Origin: Ignavibacteriales bacterium | Lineage (GTDB): Bacteria > Bacteroidota > Ignavibacteria > Ignavibacteriales > Ignavibacteriaceae | Length of the DNA stretch: 49,222 nt | Direction of reading: 5' to 3' | Assembly: GCA_003141435.1 (NCBI GenBank) | Contig: PLLW01000034.1 | Span: 1,809-51,030, forward strand | In this document: positions 26,052 through 35,542 of the stretch, in pieces | How positions within the stretch are numbered: the first letter of the stretch is position 1 | Layout of the letters: the number at the start of each line of letters is the position of its first letter | Position numbers and translations under genes: made by a program | Notes under the pieces: generated by a model | What the model was told of the DNA's origin: nothing | Databases searched by the model: none | What the model saw: the letters and a program-made list of their open reading frames with translations, nothing else

Positions 26052-27524
26052 ATGGCAGAAAAATATCTTCTCAGCAAGTCGTCTTTTATAAAAGGGATTC
26101 AATGTGATAAGCAGCTTTATCTTTACAAGTACCATTATGACTGGATGGATGAAGTAAGCGAAAGCCAGCAATTGATTTTTAACCGCGGGCATGATGTAGG
26201 AGAGTTAGCGCAGAAGTTATTTCCCGGAGGAATTAAAGCAACTGAAGATCCGAGGAAAGCGGCGCAGGCAATTGAGAGAACAACCGAACTTATTGAGAAC
26301 GGAACAAAGGTAATTTATGAAGCCGCATTCGTTTTTGATGAAGTACTTGTTATTGCAGATATAATGGTTTGGGACGGGAATATATGGAATATATACGAAG
26401 TTAAAAGCTCGACTTCAATTTCGGATACATACTACCAGGATGCAGCTATACAATATTATGTAATTTCAAACTGCCTGAATGTAAAAGACATTTCGATAGT
26501 TTATCTTAATAATCAATATGTGAGAAACGGAGAAATTGAATTACAGAAACAGTTTAACACAGAATCCGTTAAAGACAAAGTTTCTGAGATGCAGGATCTT
26601 ACAAAATCAGAACTAACCAGATTAAAGAAGGTGTTAATGGGGAAGGAAATTCCCAAAATAGAAATTGGTCCCCACTGCAGTAATCCTTACCAATGCAGTT
26701 TTTGGGGACATTGCTGGAAGGATATCCCCGAATATTCCGTATTCAATATTGCAGGACTGAGGGGAGATAAAAAATTTGAATTATACGAACTCGGTCATAT
26801 TAAATTAGAAGATGTACCTGAAGATTATCCTTTAAGCAAAACGCAGAGACTTCAGATTGAGAGTCATATTGAAAAGAAGTCCGTTCTTGACAAGGATAAT
26901 ATCAAGAAATTTTTGTCATCGATAAGCTACCCGGTTTATTACATGGATTTTGAGACATTCATGCCGGCAATTCCGAAGTTTGACGGAACGAGACCATATC
27001 AGCAGATACCGTTCCAATATTCACTCCATTATCAAGAGACACCAAATGGCAAAGTTGAGCATGATGAATTTTTAGCGGATGCTGCCGGTGATCCAAGAGA
27101 GCCATTCTTAAAGAAATTATTAGAAGATACGAAGGAGCCGGGGATAATTTTAGTTTACAATAAAGCATTTGAGATTACGAGGATGAAAGAGCTGGCGGCA
27201 GATTTTCCGAAATATGCAAAGGAGACCGAGGAGAGGATAGAGAGAATATTTGACCTCATGCAGCCCTTCCAGAAAAAATATTATTATACACCGGATATGC
27301 TGGGATCGTATTCTATTAAATCAGTACTTCCAGCACTTGTACCGGACATGAGTTATAAGGGGATGGAGATTGCTGACGGAGGGACAGCATCGGCAGCGTT
27401 TGAGAGTTTATTCTATGAGGAAGATGCATTCAGGATTAAGGAGATAAGGGAAAACCTGTTAAAATATTGCGGGATGGATACATTGGCAATGGTGAAGATA
27501 CTGAATGTGCTACAGAAGTTATAA
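26052..27524 (+). CDS. DUF2779 protein: Cas4/RecB-like nuclease fused to DEDD exonuclease
   Basis: 490 aa. The N-terminal half is a PD-(D/E)xK nuclease of the Cas4/RecB type: 'LVIADIMVWDGNIWNIYEVKSS' with D, E and K, and a likely iron-sulphur site from C18 plus the 'HCSNPYQCSFWGHC' cluster near 213-226. The C-terminal half is an RNase-H-like 3'-5' exonuclease: 'YYMDFETFMP' (D, E), 'ILVYNKAFEITR', and 'YCGMDTLAM' (last Asp). Such fusions are widespread and uncharacterised; DNA repair or defence is inferred. No CRISPR array is present. Divergent from the TIM-barrel gene. Confidence 0.88.
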   Translation: MAEKYLLSKSSFIKGIQCDKQLYLYKYHYDWMDEVSESQQLIFNRGHDVGELAQKLFPGGIKATEDPRKAAQAIERTTELIENGTKVIYEAAFVFDEVLVIADIMVWDGNIWNIYEVKSSTSISDTYYQDAAIQYYVISNCLNVKDISIVYLNNQYVRNGEIELQKQFNTESVKDKVSEMQDLTKSELTRLKKVLMGKEIPKIEIGPHCSNPYQCSFWGHCWKDIPEYSVFNIAGLRGDKKFELYELGHIKLEDVPEDYPLSKTQRLQIESHIEKKSVLDKDNIKKFLSSISYPVYYMDFETFMPAIPKFDGTRPYQQIPFQYSLHYQETPNGKVEHDEFLADAAGDPREPFLKKLLEDTKEPGIILVYNKAFEITRMKELAADFPKYAKETEERIERIFDLMQPFQKKYYYTPDMLGSYSIKSVLPALVPDMSYKGMEIADGGTASAAFESLFYEEDAFRIKEIRENLLKYCGMDTLAMVKILNVLQKL

Positions 27525-27642
27525 AACTTTAGCAGTAAATTTAATAGCAATAAAAGTTAAATCATTCACATGGAAGAAATCATCAGACCATTAAATAATT
27601 TGGTAAGAATGGGAGTAGAATAAAAAGAGACAATACAAAAAG

Positions 27643-27669
27643 AAAAGGATCCCGGCAAAGGATCCTTTT
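27643..27669. terminator. Bidirectional terminator between convergent genes
   Basis: A perfect 10-bp stem AAAAGGATCC/GGATCCTTTT with loop cggcaaa. T-rich sequence follows on both strands, so it can end both the DUF2779 transcript and the T9SS-protein transcript. Confidence 0.9.
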
Positions 27670-27705
27670 CATATTTTATATATTCAAGTGCAATTTTATG
27701 AAAGA

Positions 27706-28566
27706 CTATTTCATTAAAATCATTTTTCTTGTCTGTACGAAATTATTTCCTGCTCTCAGAGTATAGAAATAAACACCTGAATTCAATCCGGAAGCATCGA
27801 AAAGAACTTCATGGGTGCCAGCCGGAACAACATTGTTAACCAAATTAGCTACTTCCTTGCCTATAGTATTATAGACCTTTAGGCTGACGAATGAATTCTC
27901 AGGAATATTATATTGAATTTTAGTTGAGGGGTTAAATGGATTAGGATAATTCTGATTAAGCGCGAATTTTGCCGGAGTAATATTCTTATCATTTACGGAT
28001 GTTGCAGTACCGGTTAGGTTAACATCGTCCAAAAGGAAATAAGAGCCGGCATGGTAATCAGTACCATTTGGGCCATCAATCAGGAATTGAAGTATACAAT
28101 TATCCGGAGTCTCGTTTGTCAGGTAGGAAAAATCTATATTAAACTGAGTCCAGGAAGATGCGGTGGCAGTAATAATAGCAGCACCAGCAGCAATGGGAGA
28201 TCCGCTTTTATACAAAATAAAATTGAGACCGAAGATATCGCCCTGAACAGGACTAAACTGATAATATCCAGTGACTGTTTTATATCTTTGGGTAACTGCA
28301 AAACCTGTAGCAGTTATGCCGGATTGAATAAGTGGTTCAAGCACCCCTCCTAAATAATTTGTTACTGTCCCCTTGGCCGAAGAAGATCCTGAGTGCGCAG
28401 TTGATGACTGAGTAACAGGAACTACAATCGTAGGTACATTATCTGCATACCAATTATCGGGATTTCCGTTAGTCCAGCTTTCGAAACCTCCATTGGGAAC
28501 AACCTGTGCAAGCAAAGAAATGGAGAACAGGAAAGCGAACATTGATAGTAAAAATATTCTCTTCAT
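27706..28566 (-). CDS. Secreted protein with type IX secretion sorting domain
   Basis: 286 aa. Signal peptide 1-20 ('IFLLSMFAFLFSISLLA'), then a beta-sandwich region like a carbohydrate-binding module ('VVPNGGFESWTNGNPDNWY', 'SYFLLDDVNL'). The C-terminal 85 residues are a Por/T9SS type A sorting domain: 'NQNYPNPFNPSTKIQY', 'VSLKVYNTIGKEVANLV', 'GTHEVLFDASGLNSGVYFY', ending 'TRKMILMK'. It is exported across the outer membrane and probably attached to the cell surface, where it may bind glycans. The domain is the strongest taxonomic clue in the window. Confidence 0.92.
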   Translation of the reverse strand: MKRIFLLSMFAFLFSISLLAQVVPNGGFESWTNGNPDNWYADNVPTIVVPVTQSSTAHSGSSSAKGTVTNYLGGVLEPLIQSGITATGFAVTQRYKTVTGYYQFSPVQGDIFGLNFILYKSGSPIAAGAAIITATASSWTQFNIDFSYLTNETPDNCILQFLIDGPNGTDYHAGSYFLLDDVNLTGTATSVNDKNITPAKFALNQNYPNPFNPSTKIQYNIPENSFVSLKVYNTIGKEVANLVNNVVPAGTHEVLFDASGLNSGVYFYTLRAGNNFVQTRKMILMK

Positions 28567-28953
28567 AAAAGTACTCCTTTTGTTTAAACTTTGGATGATG
28601 GTTAAATATAAAAATTAAATTTATAAAAACATAAACTTCTAGTCACAGGTTTTGAAATCCGATAAGGGTTTCAAGATTAAATACGAGCCAAAAGGGATAG
28701 AATAAAGAAAGGAGGGAAAAATAAAAGCGTCAGACTTTCGAGAGACGCTTTTAATTATTGAACCGATTTGAGATAAACACTTGAGAGGTGTTCTATGAAC
28801 TATTTCTATTTTCAGGTTATAATATGCAACTGTTGTGCCAGATATTTTGGGAACGATTATTCAGGTTTTACTTCAAATTAGGGCTTTCTGTATAAATCCA
28901 ACTAGGTATTTTTTACCGACAGAGAAGGAACTACCTAAAAAAAGTTACCGGTT
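28567..28953. other. Intergenic region with terminator, no gene
   Basis: 387 bp. It contains the promoter side of the T9SS protein and the terminator of the antiporter gene at 28722-28753. An open frame on the + strand here runs into the antiporter gene in antisense and is not convincing. Confidence 0.5.
28722..28753 (-). terminator. Terminator of the antiporter gene
   Basis: A perfect 10-bp stem TAAAAGCGTC/GACGCTTTTA with a 12-base loop, 200 bp beyond the antiporter stop codon. The A-run on the left arm becomes a U-run in the - strand transcript. Confidence 0.75.
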
Positions 28954-30915
28954 TCAATCTTTACTATCCAGAAGGGAGAAGGCAAGGTCGACAGATTTAT
29001 GTGTACCGGTAATTACGAGAGTATCGCCGGATTCAACAGTATCTTTTGCAGATGGGTTTGATATAGTCCGATTTCCTCTAACAATTGCGATAACGGTAGC
29101 GTCGGTCTTTTTACGCAAATTTAACTGTTCAAGAGTTTGCCCCTTGTGATAGTTATCCTCATTTATGAAATATGTGCTGGTAAGTCCCGCAGCCAATATT
29201 TCATCAAGGTGGATAAAGGAATTAATATCTGCTTTTTCTTTCCGGAGGAGACTATAGGATTCCCCGCGCAGGATTGAGACCTGCTGCATAATAATATTAA
29301 GGGGGAGATGATATTTCTCGAGAACCTTAGAGAAAATCTGCAGGGAGGTTTCAAATTCCTCGGGAATTATTTCATCGGCGCCGAGCAGGAGGAGCTCATC
29401 AATTTCATTTATGTATCGGGTTCTTACGATAGCTTTAATTGCTTTGTTATTTGACTTTGCAATTTTAAGGGCTGTTTTAGTTGACGGGGGATCGGATATA
29501 GCGAACACAATAACACGTGCGGTTTTAATACCGGCGTAAAGAAGAATCTCTTCTTTTGTTATATCGCCATAAATCATATTCTCCCCTGTTGACTTCCCTT
29601 CCTTTATTGTATTGGGATTTAATTCAATTACAACGTAGGGAATGCCAGCTTCCTTCAGAACACGGGCAAGGTTTCTGCCGTTCAATCCAAACCCAGCGAT
29701 AATTACGTGATCGTTAAACTTTGATTTTTTGATATCGGCGGACATAGGAGCAATCTTGACAACTTTATTAGCAAGGAACGGAGCGAGCTGAAGAATAAGG
29801 GGTGTTAACAGCATCGTGAAAATTGAGGAAGCAAGAAAGATATTATATAAATTACTTTCGAGAAGATGATAGGTCATTCCTTCCTGCGCAAGAACAAAGG
29901 AGAACTCTCCCACCTGAGCGAGAGCCAGTCCAGTAAGGACAGCAGTCCGTACCGGATATTTCATAATCCTTATTATAATAAATATTAATAGTGACTTGAA
30001 GAGAATGATTGAAAAGACTATAAGAACAATGAGAGCAAGAGAACCGGCGACAAAATTTATATTAAGAAGAAGTCCAATTGAAACAAAGAAAATACTATTG
30101 AAGATATCTTTCAGGGGGAGAATCTCGGAAGTAACCTGATGAGTAAAATCTGAATCGGATAAAATTACACCAGCTATAAAAGCACCAATTGCAAAAGACA
30201 ATCCCAGTGCATGAGTAAGGTACGCGGTGCCTAGGAGGAGGAGGATAGTACCGATAGTAAAAGCTTCCCTTATCCTGAGATGCGCAAGCTGGAAGAGCAC
30301 CTTAGGCATTATGACGCGGGAAAGAATAATAATCATGGCAAGGGATCCGAACGCGAGAGAAAGCTGCAACAGAAAAGCAGCTACGGATGATGTTTGTTCA
30401 GAACCAAGCAGAGGGAGTATAATAAACATAGGCACAACGGCAAGGTCCTGAAAAAGGAGAATACCGAGAGTGATCTTGCCGTGGGGGGAATCGATCTGGT
30501 CCTTTTCCGATAATATTTTAAGAACTATTGCAGTGCTTGAAAGGCTGATAAGCATTCCAAGAAAAATTCCTAACCTTATGGGGATTTTAAATATCAGGAA
30601 AATGAACGCAGGTAAAATAATAGAAAGGGCAACCTGAAATCCTCCGGAATAAAGGAGGAGTTTTTTCATTTTGTACAAAGAAGCAGTATTTACTTCAAGA
30701 CCAATAGTAAAGAGAAGAAGTATGACGCCCATTTCAGCCATGGTTTGAATATCCCCGGTATCGGATATAATATGGAAGCCATAGGGGCCGATAATCATAC
30801 CTGCTATCAGGAACCCAGTGATGCTGGGGAGATTTATCTTCCGGAAGAGATAAATTATAGGAAGAGAGACAAGCAGGATTAAGACTATATCCCGGATTAT
30901 AGTGATCTGATTCAT
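28954..30915 (-). CDS. CPA2-family cation/proton antiporter with TrkA-N and TrkA-C domains
   Basis: 653 aa. The first 385 residues form about 12 transmembrane helices with the KefB/CPA2 motifs 'FLIAGMIIGPYG', 'LLLFTIGLEVN' and 'SFAIGAFIAGVILSDS'. A Rossmann TrkA-N domain follows ('HVIIAGFGLNGRNLARVLKEAG', NAD-binding GxGxxG), then TrkA-C (near 565-650). Such proteins exchange K+ or Na+ for H+ and are gated by nucleotide or redox ligands. The start 'MNQITIIRDIV' at 30915 leads straight into helix 1. Confidence 0.92.
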   Translation of the reverse strand: MNQITIIRDIVLILLVSLPIIYLFRKINLPSITGFLIAGMIIGPYGFHIISDTGDIQTMAEMGVILLLFTIGLEVNTASLYKMKKLLLYSGGFQVALSIILPAFIFLIFKIPIRLGIFLGMLISLSSTAIVLKILSEKDQIDSPHGKITLGILLFQDLAVVPMFIILPLLGSEQTSSVAAFLLQLSLAFGSLAMIIILSRVIMPKVLFQLAHLRIREAFTIGTILLLLGTAYLTHALGLSFAIGAFIAGVILSDSDFTHQVTSEILPLKDIFNSIFFVSIGLLLNINFVAGSLALIVLIVFSIILFKSLLIFIIIRIMKYPVRTAVLTGLALAQVGEFSFVLAQEGMTYHLLESNLYNIFLASSIFTMLLTPLILQLAPFLANKVVKIAPMSADIKKSKFNDHVIIAGFGLNGRNLARVLKEAGIPYVVIELNPNTIKEGKSTGENMIYGDITKEEILLYAGIKTARVIVFAISDPPSTKTALKIAKSNNKAIKAIVRTRYINEIDELLLLGADEIIPEEFETSLQIFSKVLEKYHLPLNIIMQQVSILRGESYSLLRKEKADINSFIHLDEILAAGLTSTYFINEDNYHKGQTLEQLNLRKKTDATVIAIVRGNRTISNPSAKDTVESGDTLVITGTHKSVDLAFSLLDSKD

Positions 30916-31278
30916 TAACCTTGTATCATAAATTAATAACGGTAGTTATAAATAAGCAAAATAAATTAAAAATAAAATGGGGGGAAGAAGATCATTACTA
31001 AACATTTTAAGTGAAATTTATATTTTTTGTTTGCCATTTTGTAAAGGGAAAGCTATATTTAATACCGATTTTAACTTCAAACATAGAGCAGTCGGTGTGA
31101 CGAACGTCAATACAGTCATAGTTAATAAAAATTATTTTGAATCACGTTTTAATAAAACATCCTATAGATTTATATTTAATTGTTAAAAAAATCCATTTAT
31201 AAGTAAAAACAGATCTTTCATAATCATTAAGATTAAGAGAGTGTTTATTTAATAACCATACACAATAAGGAAACTCAA
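30916..31278. other. Intergenic region, no gene seen
   Basis: 363 bp between divergent genes. AT-rich with stops in every frame beyond about 70 codons. It should hold the promoters of the antiporter and of the beta-barrel protein; no operator or RNA structure stands out. Confidence 0.4.
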
Positions 31279-31914
31279 ATGAAAACCAGATTTATTGCTT
31301 TCAGCGTTTTTGTTCTATTGTTATTTGCGACTGTTAACACAGGTTTTGCCCAAGAATTTTCACTTGGACCAAGGGTGACAGGAAACCTTAATATTTATAA
31401 TCAAACAGGTTTAACCGGTACGTGGAACGGCATAGGCGTGGGGATTGGAGGAACCATGGATGTATCATTTACCAAACATGTAGGCATAATGGCAAATCTA
31501 ACTTTTTTTGATATGAAAAATTTCTCCAATGCTGTAACTGCAAATCAGGTTACAACAAATACAGATTTAACTTTATCATATCTAACACTTGACCCAATGT
31601 TCAAACTACAATTCAGCGGGTTTTACATGGTAGCTGGTCCATCATTAGGGATAAAGCTTGGTTCAAGCGGTGAAACGACACAGACGGCAGCCGGTCAAAA
31701 TCCAGCGACACAGACACTGCAATTAGATACAGAAACTTTAGTGTTTGATATTGTTGCCGGAGCAGGGTACACATTTACATTATCTCCAGGAATGGCTATG
31801 GGGACAGATTTTCTAGTTTATATTCCTTTATCGAGCACATACAATACTCCAGGTACGAGCAATAGTATTTTAACTCTTAAACTAGGTGTATCGCTGAAAT
31901 TTAATATCGAATAG
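31279..31914 (+). CDS. Outer-membrane beta-barrel protein (PorT/OmpW-like)
   Basis: 211 aa. Signal peptide 1-24 ('FIAFSVFVLLLFATVNTGFA'), then alternating amphipathic strands rich in Gly and aromatics ('GIGVGIGGTMDVSFTKHVGIMANLTFFDM', read as consecutive strands), ending 'LKLGVSLKFNIE'. Eight to ten strands would fit. No enzymatic motif. It sits 69 bp before a small lipoprotein gene in the same orientation. Confidence 0.82.
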   Translation: MKTRFIAFSVFVLLLFATVNTGFAQEFSLGPRVTGNLNIYNQTGLTGTWNGIGVGIGGTMDVSFTKHVGIMANLTFFDMKNFSNAVTANQVTTNTDLTLSYLTLDPMFKLQFSGFYMVAGPSLGIKLGSSGETTQTAAGQNPATQTLQLDTETLVFDIVAGAGYTFTLSPGMAMGTDFLVYIPLSSTYNTPGTSNSILTLKLGVSLKFNIE

Positions 31915-31983
31915 GATAATTAAATTCCTTAATGATGATCGAAATTTCGATAATAATATTTAAATGAAACATCAGGAGGATAT

Positions 31984-32403
31984 ATGAAAATTTTGTGGTC
32001 AGTATTGATAATTTTTTGCCTCTTCCTTTTTAACAGCTGTAAGGACAATAGTAGTCCGACAAGCAGTGGTGGAATTGGAGGAGTTGGCGGTGGTGGAGGA
32101 GGTACGGGCGGTGTAACATTTACTATTACAATACAAGCAGGTACCCAAGGGGGGGTATTTTTCTATATATCCCCAAGTCAAGCAGTTACTGTTAAGACAA
32201 TAAATATTAGCTGCACTGCAGCACAAGTAAATGATCCTTACACAGATAATACTAATCAGGTATATCCAGCGAACACGCCGCAGAAATTAAACCAGGAATA
32301 CCTTGTTTCAACCGGACAGAAATGGGTTTTTACATTCACCGGAAATCTGGGAAGCTCAACGGGGACGGCATATAATGGTACAACCACTTACACTATACCA
32401 TAA
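31984..32403 (+). CDS. Small lipoprotein with glycine-rich linker
   Basis: 139 aa. Lipobox 'LFNSC' gives a lipidated Cys at residue 19. A Gly/Ser linker (27-43, 'SSGGIGGVGGGGGGTGG') leads to a beta-rich domain of unknown type. ATG 31984 follows 'caggaggatat', a strong ribosome site. Probably anchored in a membrane next to the beta-barrel protein. Confidence 0.78.
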   Translation: MKILWSVLIIFCLFLFNSCKDNSSPTSSGGIGGVGGGGGGTGGVTFTITIQAGTQGGVFFYISPSQAVTVKTINISCTAAQVNDPYTDNTNQVYPANTPQKLNQEYLVSTGQKWVFTFTGNLGSSTGTAYNGTTTYTIP

Positions 32404-32427
32404 ACTTCCAGATAATTAATAAAAAAG

Positions 32428-32450
32428 GCTGTCTAATTAGACAGCTTTTT
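32428..32450 (+). terminator. Terminator after the lipoprotein gene
   Basis: Stem GCTGTCT/AGACAGC around AATT, extended by A-run/T-run, followed by a seven-T tract. It lies 25 bp after the stop. Confidence 0.9.
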
Positions 32451-32544
32451 TTATTTACACGGGATATAATTGGCACTATAAAATAGATATTGGGGTGGAC
32501 AAATTCTATTGAATGAATCCAACTGATAAGCTTTAAAATAAAAA

Positions 32545-32570
32545 AGACCATATTGTTTGCAATATGGTCT
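32545..32570 (-). terminator. Terminator of the broken barrel gene
   Basis: A perfect 11-bp stem AGACCATATTG/CAATATGGTCT with loop TTTG. The A-run at 32539-32545 gives a U-tract on the - strand, just past the stop at 32592. Confidence 0.85.
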
Positions 32571-32591
32571 CCAATAAAATGGTCAGTATAT

Positions 32592-33225
32592 TTAGAAGAA
32601 ATTGTACTGAAGGGAAACACTTGAGCCTAAATCAGTTTGTTTAGTAAGACCCGTTCTAACCATATTAGCATTAATCGCCAGATTAATATAGTTCTCAAGA
32701 TAAAAGACAAAAGATGCAGTTAAATTATGATCTGCATAAGAATTACCAGCCACAGGAGCTATATAATTCAAAGTATAGCCCGCCACAAAATTTATCTTAT
32801 TACTAAATTCATATATAATTTATTCCGGCAGCTACAACTACCTGTTTAAAGAATGTTGAATCAACGGGAGTATTTACACTTGCGGTAGCATCGACCTGCT
32901 GGCTCCAGACAATCGGATAAGAAAACTCGCCGCTTACAGCAAGAGCGGGCGAATTTACAGGAGAGTTATCCCGTTTAGACAGATTAAATAAAACTCCTAA
33001 ATTTAAATCCCACCCATAATATCTTTCATTTATTCCTTTGAGTACTTCCTGGATCCTCAAAATGCCAATTGCTCCGAGAGCGTTCCCAACCAGATAACCT
33101 GAATCTTTAATTTCTTTTTCAATTGCTTCGTACCATTCCTTTTCATAGGTAGCGCCATAGACACCCTGGAATTCAGATTCTCTTTCTATAATATTTGCAA
33201 TTTTTATCATTGTTTCTTTAGGCAA
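32592..33225 (-). pseudogene. Frameshifted and 5'-truncated beta-barrel protein gene
   Basis: Two frames make one protein. The upstream frame (33225-32809) ends '…KQVVVAAGINYI' at a premature TGA, and the other frame continues '…YEFSNKINFVAGYTLNYIAPVAG' to '…LGSSVSLQYNFF' at 32592, a normal barrel end. The shift is within a short TA repeat (around 32813-32822 on the + strand); losing one TA unit would explain it. The N-terminal end has no signal peptide, and the frame runs back to a stop without a good start, so the gene also seems truncated. It is probably inactive unless the frame is restored. Confidence 0.7.
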
Positions 33226-33286
33226 ATGATCTTTTATGACACCTTCTTTATATGAATATAAAAATTAAATTATTTGAACAGTATTG

Positions 33287-33619
33287 TTAAAGGCCAATAT
33301 TGGCTAATGCATTTGCAAGGTAACTTACAGTTTCTACCAATTGAGGGTGTGATGATTCAAATCCTTTAACCGAGGCAGACAGACCATCAGCCGCAATCTT
33401 CAGAAGTGTAGGGTTTTTTTCCTGCCGTGTGGCTTCGTGTGCCGAGCGCTCAACGAAACCGGCGATACTCTCGGCATGTTCGGAATGTGCTTCCGATAAT
33501 TTGGCAATTTCGGGTTTCAGTTTTGCCAGCAGATCAAGAAGCTCAGTTTTATTGTTGGAGGTGAGAGAACTATTTGTCCAAATTCTCTCTTCAATTTTTT
33601 CAATAGTATTTTGTACCAT
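33287..33619 (-). CDS. DUF4404-family small helical protein
   Basis: 110 aa from ATG 33619, which has 'aaaggat' upstream; the frame extends to a TTG at 33640. The sequence 'MVQNTIEKIEERIW…LLDLLAKLKPEIAKL' and 'HPQLVETVSYLANALANIGL' matches the DUF4404 family, all-helical with no known activity. It lies behind the broken barrel gene on the same strand, but a shared function is unproven. Confidence 0.7.
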   Translation of the reverse strand: MVQNTIEKIEERIWTNSSLTSNNKTELLDLLAKLKPEIAKLSEAHSEHAESIAGFVERSAHEATRQEKNPTLLKIAADGLSASVKGFESSHPQLVETVSYLANALANIGL

Positions 33620-33776
33620 AATTTTATCCTTTAGAGTCAATAATAGCTTTGTTTAATATAACTTTTTTGTTTCTAAATCCGAAAGATTATTTATAAGTTT
33701 GATTACAGAATTTAACTTTTCATATTGCATTTAATCTATGCAATTCATTTATCAATAATTATAAATGGAGTTATCA

Positions 33777-34901
33777 ATGGGAGATAAAAAAGCAGACCTA
33801 GCCGGACCCGGCATCAGCACATACGAAGAAGTAGAGAAAATTCTTCCAAATAATTATAAGGCACTCCTTGCACCACTTGAAAGGATGAAGGCGCTTTATG
33901 AAATTAAGAATTACATTGAAAAGAACCTTTGCAAAGCACTAAATCTACAAATGGTTCAGGTACCACTGATTGTAGACAAAGACAGCGGAGTTAATGATTA
34001 TCTTGACCGGGACGGTTCGCGCACGCCGGTTGATTTTCCCTGCGGGCTTGGACTTGAAAAAAGAATAGAGGCACAGGTTGTACAGGCAGCCACCAAATGG
34101 AAAAGAATGGCGCTAGCCCAGTTCGGGTGCAAGCCGGGGGAGGGAATCTGCACAGACATGAGAGCCGTTCGAAAAGATTATTTTCTGGATCATGACCACA
34201 GTTCATACGTTGACCAATGGGACTGGGAAAAAAGAATTACCGCTGACCAGCGCAACCTGGAATTACTTAAAGATGTTGTTAAGAAAATCTGGAAAGTTAT
34301 TTACGGCGCAGGTAAACATGCAGAGAAACATTTCCCGCAATTAAAAGGGGTATATCCTGATTTTCCCAAAAAACTTAAATTCATTCATGCAGAAGAATTA
34401 CTTAGAATGTATCCTGACCTTCCGCGCAAACAGAGAGAAACCGCAATCTTACAGAAATATCCCGCTGTATTTATAATCGGCATCGGGTGGGTTCTTAAAG
34501 ATGGTTATCCGCATGAAATGCGCGCAGCCGATTATGACGACTGGGTAACGCCAACCAAGGGAAAAAAGGGAGATACTTATCATGGTTTGAACGGCGATAT
34601 ACTTGTATGGAATCCAGTAACAAAGCGGAGGCATGAACTGACATCCATGGGAATCCGCGTAACGAAAGAGACACTTAAACAGCAGCTTGAAATTACAGGA
34701 CAGCAGGACTTTTTGAAACTGCCTTACCATCAAGCGATACTTAACGACAAGATACCTTTAAGCATTGGCGGGGGCATAGGGCAGTCGCGCACATATATGT
34801 ATCTTCTCAGGACGGCTCATCTTGGAGAAGTTTCTGTTACAATATGGCCTAAAAAGCTGAAGGAAATCTGCGCAAAGAAAAACATTAAAGTCCTTGAATA
34901 A
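33777..34901 (+). CDS. asnA: Aspartate-ammonia ligase (asparagine synthetase A)
   Basis: 374 aa from ATG 33777, eight bases after a GGAG; an ATG four codons earlier is possible. Makes asparagine from aspartate, ammonia and ATP in the cytoplasm. Class II synthetase features are present: 'VQVPLIVDKDSGVNDYLD', 'CTDMRAVRKDYFLDHDHSSYVDQWDWEK' (read as consecutive pieces) and the C-terminal motif 3 'GGGIGQSRTYMYLLR'. Length is close to the family norm with a longer N-terminus. Confidence 0.95.
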   Translation: MGDKKADLAGPGISTYEEVEKILPNNYKALLAPLERMKALYEIKNYIEKNLCKALNLQMVQVPLIVDKDSGVNDYLDRDGSRTPVDFPCGLGLEKRIEAQVVQAATKWKRMALAQFGCKPGEGICTDMRAVRKDYFLDHDHSSYVDQWDWEKRITADQRNLELLKDVVKKIWKVIYGAGKHAEKHFPQLKGVYPDFPKKLKFIHAEELLRMYPDLPRKQRETAILQKYPAVFIIGIGWVLKDGYPHEMRAADYDDWVTPTKGKKGDTYHGLNGDILVWNPVTKRRHELTSMGIRVTKETLKQQLEITGQQDFLKLPYHQAILNDKIPLSIGGGIGQSRTYMYLLRTAHLGEVSVTIWPKKLKEICAKKNIKVLE

Positions 34902-34907
34902 GAAATG

Positions 34908-34940
34908 ATGAAGCTGCCTCATTAAGTGAGGCGGCTTCAT
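34908..34940 (+). terminator. Hairpin terminator after asnA
   Basis: A 14-bp stem with one G-U pair (ATGAAGCTGCCTCA against TGAGGCGGCTTCAT, loop TTAAG), seven bases after the stop. A short 'tgtgttttg' follows, so the U-tract is weak. Confidence 0.75.
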
Positions 34941-35051
34941 GTGTTTTGAGGAAGCGGTTGGGACTTGATAATAAGGATAAATAGCTTTAGATTGGTATTA
35001 GTAAGCAATTACCGGTGCGAAATTATGGGAATAGTTGTTTAATTAAATCAA

Positions 35052-35537
35052 ATGGGAACACAACAAATTATATTAGTGATTGGCGCATCGGTACTTATAG
35101 GAGTGCTGATATTTACAATTAATAATTATTTTTTACGAAATTCCAGTTTTGAGATATACAATGAAGCATGTTTAACGGGGGCAGCTTTAGGACAATCAAT
35201 GATTGACCGAATTCTTACCGAACAATTTGATGAAAAATCTATCGGGAAAAATTTCACCACACCGGACTCTCTAACGGCAGTAGGCTCATTAGGTCCAGAA
35301 GCAGGCGAGACAACTGTAAGCTCATACGATGATGTTGATGATTATAAAAGCTATATTAAGTATGACACAATGGCTGTATTTGGTGTTTTCAAAACAAGAG
35401 TTGATGTTAATTATGCACAAAAATTCAATCCTGATGTTATTAGTAATGTGCGCACATTTACGAAAAGAATAGACGTCTTTGTTACGAATGCTTATATAGG
35501 CGATACTCTTAAATTCTCATATGCAGTTACATATTAG
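35052..35537 (+). CDS. Membrane-anchored pilin-like protein 1
   Basis: 161 aa. One N-terminal hydrophobic helix (about 5-27, 'QIILVIGASVLIGVLIFTINNYF') follows only four polar residues, and the rest is a beta-rich extracytoplasmic domain with Asp/Thr. This resembles a mature type IV pilin or pseudopilin, but the G-F-x-x-x-E prepilin cleavage site is absent. First of three genes of the same design, with 5-6 bp gaps. Confidence 0.65.
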   Translation: MGTQQIILVIGASVLIGVLIFTINNYFLRNSSFEIYNEACLTGAALGQSMIDRILTEQFDEKSIGKNFTTPDSLTAVGSLGPEAGETTVSSYDDVDDYKSYIKYDTMAVFGVFKTRVDVNYAQKFNPDVISNVRTFTKRIDVFVTNAYIGDTLKFSYAVTY

Positions 35538-35542
35538 GTGAT

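Noticed and set aside
28835-29149. 104-codon + strand frame
   Set aside because: Most of it is antisense to the antiporter C-terminus, which has strong domain evidence.
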